From: Rhizobium sp. TH135
GTDB lineage: Bacteria; Pseudomonadota; Alphaproteobacteria; Rhizobiales; Rhizobiaceae
Reading direction: 5' to 3'
DNA length: 64,000 nucleotides
NCBI RefSeq assembly: GCF_002855515.1
Contig: NZ_PKRP01000005.1
Location: 310,001-374,000, forward strand
Below are positions 59,880 to 64,000 of this stretch, one piece after another. The first letter of the stretch is position 1; each line of letters begins with the position of its first letter. Position numbers and translations under genes: made by a program. The notes under the pieces are model-generated. The model worked only from the letters and a program-made list of their open reading frames with translations, searched no databases and was not told where the DNA came from.

Positions 59880-60643
59880 GCTGAATGCTCCCGACCGGCC
59901 TGACGCGCGGCCAGGCGACGCTGTGCACCGACCCGGCGACGCCAGATCTCGTTGCGCATCGCCATCAGATGCAGCGTGAAGAAGAGGAGGGTAAAGGCCA
60001 GCGCCATCACGAGCAGCGGCCAGAGGAATTCCGGATGGATGGTTGGACCGTCAAGCCGCATGACACTCGCGGGCTGATGCAGCGTGTTCCACCAGTCGAC
60101 CGAGAACTTGATGATCGGGATGTTGACGAAGCCGACAAGGATCAGAACAGAACTGAGCCTTGCTGCCTTGGACGGATCGTCCATGGCGCGGTTGAGAGCG
60201 ATCAGTCCGAGATACATCAGGAAGAGTACGAAGACAGAGGTGAGACGCGCATCCCATACCCACCATGTGCCCCACATCGGCTTGCCCCAGAGCGAACCGG
60301 TGACGAGCGCGATCAGCGTAAAGGCAGCACCCAGGGGAGCGGCCGCCTTGTGGCTGACATCAGCCAGCGGATGACGCCAGACGAGCGTGCCGATCGCCGA
60401 AAGGGCCATCACGGAGTAACACATCATCGAGAGCCAGGCTGCCGGCACATGCACATACATGATCCGCACTGTATCACCCTGCTGGTAGTCGGTCTCCGAG
60501 GCAAAGCCGAGATAGAGCCCGACCGCGAAGAGCAGCACCGTGATGCCCGCAAACCAAGGCAGGATCCGCGCGACCAGCGCGAGAAAACGGGTGGGATTGG
60601 CGAGGTCGCCGATTTTTGTGATGGCAAGGCTGTTGTCGGTCAT
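59876..60643 (-). CDS. ccmC: Heme exporter membrane protein CcmC
   Basis: 255 residues, six membrane segments. The heme-handling WGKPMWGTWWVWDARLT motif (tryptophan-rich WWD-type) is intact, with flanking HVPAAW. Delivers heme to CcmE. Overlaps ccmD; ccmB is 59 bases upstream. Confidence 0.94.
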   Translation of the reverse strand: MTDNSLAITKIGDLANPTRFLALVARILPWFAGITVLLFAVGLYLGFASETDYQQGDTVRIMYVHVPAAWLSMMCYSVMALSAIGTLVWRHPLADVSHKAAAPLGAAFTLIALVTGSLWGKPMWGTWWVWDARLTSVFVLFLMYLGLIALNRAMDDPSKAARLSSVLILVGFVNIPIIKFSVDWWNTLHQPASVMRLDGPTIHPEFLWPLLVMALAFTLLFFTLHLMAMRNEIWRRRVGAQRRLAARQAGREHSA

Positions 60644-60702
60644 GATGTGTTTTAGCCTGTCTCAATCCCGCCTGCAATTGATCCTGGTCAAGCTGAAATG
60701 TC

Positions 60703-61362
60703 TCAGTCCGCCGAGCTGCGCAAGGCAGCGGCTGCACCCACAGGTCCGATCACGGCAAAGAGAAGTGTGATGGCTGTCAGGAAGAGGAAGGGCGGCATGA
60801 AAGGCGCTGGATCCTCAACCGCTGCATAGGAGGCACTGACACCGAAGATCAGCACCGGAACGGCAAGCGGCAGCACGAGGATGGACACCAGCAGACCACC
60901 ACGGGGCAGGGCGACGGCCACAGCTGCACCCGCCGCTCCGATAAAGGTGATGGCAGGCGACCCGACCAGCAGGGTCAGCATCACAGCGCCGATGGCGACT
61001 TCATCCATATTCATGAAAAGGCCGAGCAGGGGGGAGGCCACGACCAGCGGCAACCCGGTGGCCACCCAGTGCGCGAGGCACTTGACCAGCACGGTGAGAA
61101 CCAGCGGCGTCTCCTGCATCAGCAGGATATCGAGCGAACCGTCGTCCCTCTCGGCCTGGAAGAGCCGATCAAGGCCGAGCAGCGCCGACAGTAGCGCCCC
61201 GATCCAGACGATAGCCGGACCGATGCGGGAAAGCAGATTGAGATCAGGACCGACACCGAAGGGGATGACGGCAACGACGGTCGTGAAGAAAAGCACGCCG
61301 ATCAGTGCGCCACCACCGGCACGCACCGAGAGCTTCAGGTCTCTGAGGAAGAGTGCCATCAT
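60703..61362 (-). CDS. ccmB: Heme exporter membrane protein CcmB
   Basis: 219 residues, six membrane segments, with RDLKLSVRAGGGALIGVLFFTTVV at the N-terminus. Partner of CcmA in the ABC-type complex. The ATPase gene overlaps by four bases upstream. Confidence 0.94.
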   Translation of the reverse strand: MMALFLRDLKLSVRAGGGALIGVLFFTTVVAVIPFGVGPDLNLLSRIGPAIVWIGALLSALLGLDRLFQAERDDGSLDILLMQETPLVLTVLVKCLAHWVATGLPLVVASPLLGLFMNMDEVAIGAVMLTLLVGSPAITFIGAAGAAVAVALPRGGLLVSILVLPLAVPVLIFGVSASYAAVEDPAPFMPPFLFLTAITLLFAVIGPVGAAAALRSSAD

Positions 61363-62009
61363 GCCGCATACTCCTCATCGACGCCATCGAAGCCGAGCAT
61401 CTCCAGGTTCGCCGCGCCCTCCATGCCGAGAGGCTGGTGGGTTGCCGCAAGCACGATGCCGCCTGCCTGCCTATGTCGCCGGACCAACTCCTCGAACATG
61501 GTGTCAGCGCGACGGTCGAGAGCAGCGGTCGGCTCGTCGAGGATCCAGACTGGCCGATATGCCACCAGAAGCCGCGCCATCGCGAAGCGTCGCTGCTGAC
61601 CGGCAGAGAGATAGCCGTAGGGGAGATGCGTAATCCCGGCCAGATCGACGGCCGCTGCCGCCTCTTCGACCTCAAGGCTTTGCCCCGTGCCTAGGTCACC
61701 CAGGAAGGATTTCCAGAAGGTCAGATTCTCAGCGACCGTCAATTCTCGTTTCATACCGTTGCGATGACCGAGGTAGTGACTGAATTCGCCCGCAGGGCGC
61801 GCTTCGTGATGGGCTTGCGAAAAGCAGACGGCACGTCCCGTTTCAGGGCGAAGCAGCCCTGCCACGACACGCAACAAGGTCGATTTTCCAGAGCCGTTTC
61901 GGCCTGTGAGAACCAAGGCCTCTCCGGCCGCCAACGTAAAGGAAACATTAACGAAAATCAGGTCCTCGCCACGGCGCGCTGAGAGATTTTCGGCTTCAAG
62001 CCTGATCAT
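61359..62009 (-). CDS. ccmA: Heme exporter ATP-binding protein CcmA
   Basis: 216 residues from ATG 62009 (MIRLEAENLSARRGEDL). Walker A GRNGSGKST, signature LSAGQQRR, Walker B VWILDEPTAALD and a switch His in ATHQP. The LSAGQQRR signature is typical of CcmA. First gene of ccmABCDG; divergent from acnA. Confidence 0.95.
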   Translation of the reverse strand: MIRLEAENLSARRGEDLIFVNVSFTLAAGEALVLTGRNGSGKSTLLRVVAGLLRPETGRAVCFSQAHHEARPAGEFSHYLGHRNGMKRELTVAENLTFWKSFLGDLGTGQSLEVEEAAAAVDLAGITHLPYGYLSAGQQRRFAMARLLVAYRPVWILDEPTAALDRRADTMFEELVRRHRQAGGIVLAATHQPLGMEGAANLEMLGFDGVDEEYAA

Positions 62010-62279
62010 GATCGCCTTCTGGCAGGATGAGGCCTGCCTCATAAAAATTTCCGTTTTCGTCCTTCGTCGGTCTGGCGCCTTTCTTAGAAATTATCTATAA
62101 GACCTGCAACCACGCCAGCGGCCGGCGTGAAGTTCATCCTTGTGCCGAACTTGGACATCGCGAGGAGCGATTTTCACGGGCGGACAGCGGAAATGGTCGT
62201 ACCCGCATCCTGATGTGCATGAAGTGCATAGGCGTCCGCACGATTGTGTTGGCTATCAGAATATGCGGGGTTTCTATCC

Positions 62280-64000
<1,721 letters not shown>

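Overview
The window is chromosomal DNA of an alphaproteobacterium, most likely of the family Rhizobiaceae (Rhizobium/Agrobacterium group). The evidence is the GC-rich coding bias, a SAM-II riboswitch upstream of metA, an rpoH2-type heat-shock sigma factor with a general-stress (EcfG/RpoE2-type) promoter, scattered leuB, leuD and leuC genes, DUF2585 and septation-protein genes behind ftsY, Ala/Glu-rich tails on ribosomal proteins S16 and L19, and palindromic intergenic repeats of rhizobial type. Almost everything is core housekeeping. I see no prophage, insertion sequence, CRISPR array, toxin-antitoxin pair or defence island.

Layout: 1-2.2 kb holds a partial MoxR ATPase, two overlapping small genes and thiamine pyrophosphokinase. 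2.2-5.9 kb has a Uup-like ABC-F ATPase and a YddA/SbmA-like membrane protein whose nucleotide-binding domain looks dead. 6.0-9.6 kb is a TPP riboswitch followed by thiBPQ (thiamine import). 9.8-15.9 kb carries an M48 lipoprotein protease, rpoH2, leuB, a serine/threonine dehydratase, leuD and a small membrane protein. 16.0-17.1 kb has a CitE-like lyase and a DUF1737 protein. 17.1-18.7 kb is a gene-free, repeat-rich stretch ending in the SAM-II riboswitch of metA. 18.7-27.1 kb holds metA, a CoxE-like VWA protein, an aldose epimerase, tRNA-Gly, a prolyl-tRNA editing protein, a CnoX-type thioredoxin, a Lon-N-domain protein, a Trm112-like protein, a UbiH-type hydroxylase and tesB. 27.1-33.7 kb has glnK-amtB with candidate NtrC and sigma-54 sites, ftsK, lolA and xthA.

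33.7-41.8 kb has a cyclic-nucleotide-binding protein, an OmpR-type (CenR-like) regulator, an L,D-transpeptidase, an aldo/keto reductase, an amino-acid ABC importer without a local ATPase, ppk2 and leuC. 41.9-48.4 kb is a DMT transporter plus the translation and secretion cluster rplS, trmD, rimM, rpsP, chorismate mutase and ffh, with a TSUP transporter lodged between rplS and trmD. Just upstream of ffh lies a stretch with a promoter, two hairpins and a T-run that could be an unannotated small RNA. 48.4-54.2 kb has a Tat-exported metallo-hydrolase and the second TPP riboswitch with thiCOSGE. 54.3-59.1 kb carries dapF, mtaB, ftsY, a septation protein and DUF2585. 59.1-62.0 kb is ccmABCD plus ccmG (cytochrome c maturation), and acnA runs off the right edge.

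Themes: thiamine supply is covered by import, de novo synthesis and pyrophosphorylation in three separate loci, two with TPP riboswitches. Leucine genes are split over three loci. SRP components ffh and ftsY are both present but apart. The most interesting non-routine signals are the decayed ABC ATPase domain, the candidate small RNA or attenuator upstream of ffh, a 162-bp inverted-repeat element near 18.1 kb, the Glu111 form of MetA, and the textbook EcfG promoter of rpoH2.
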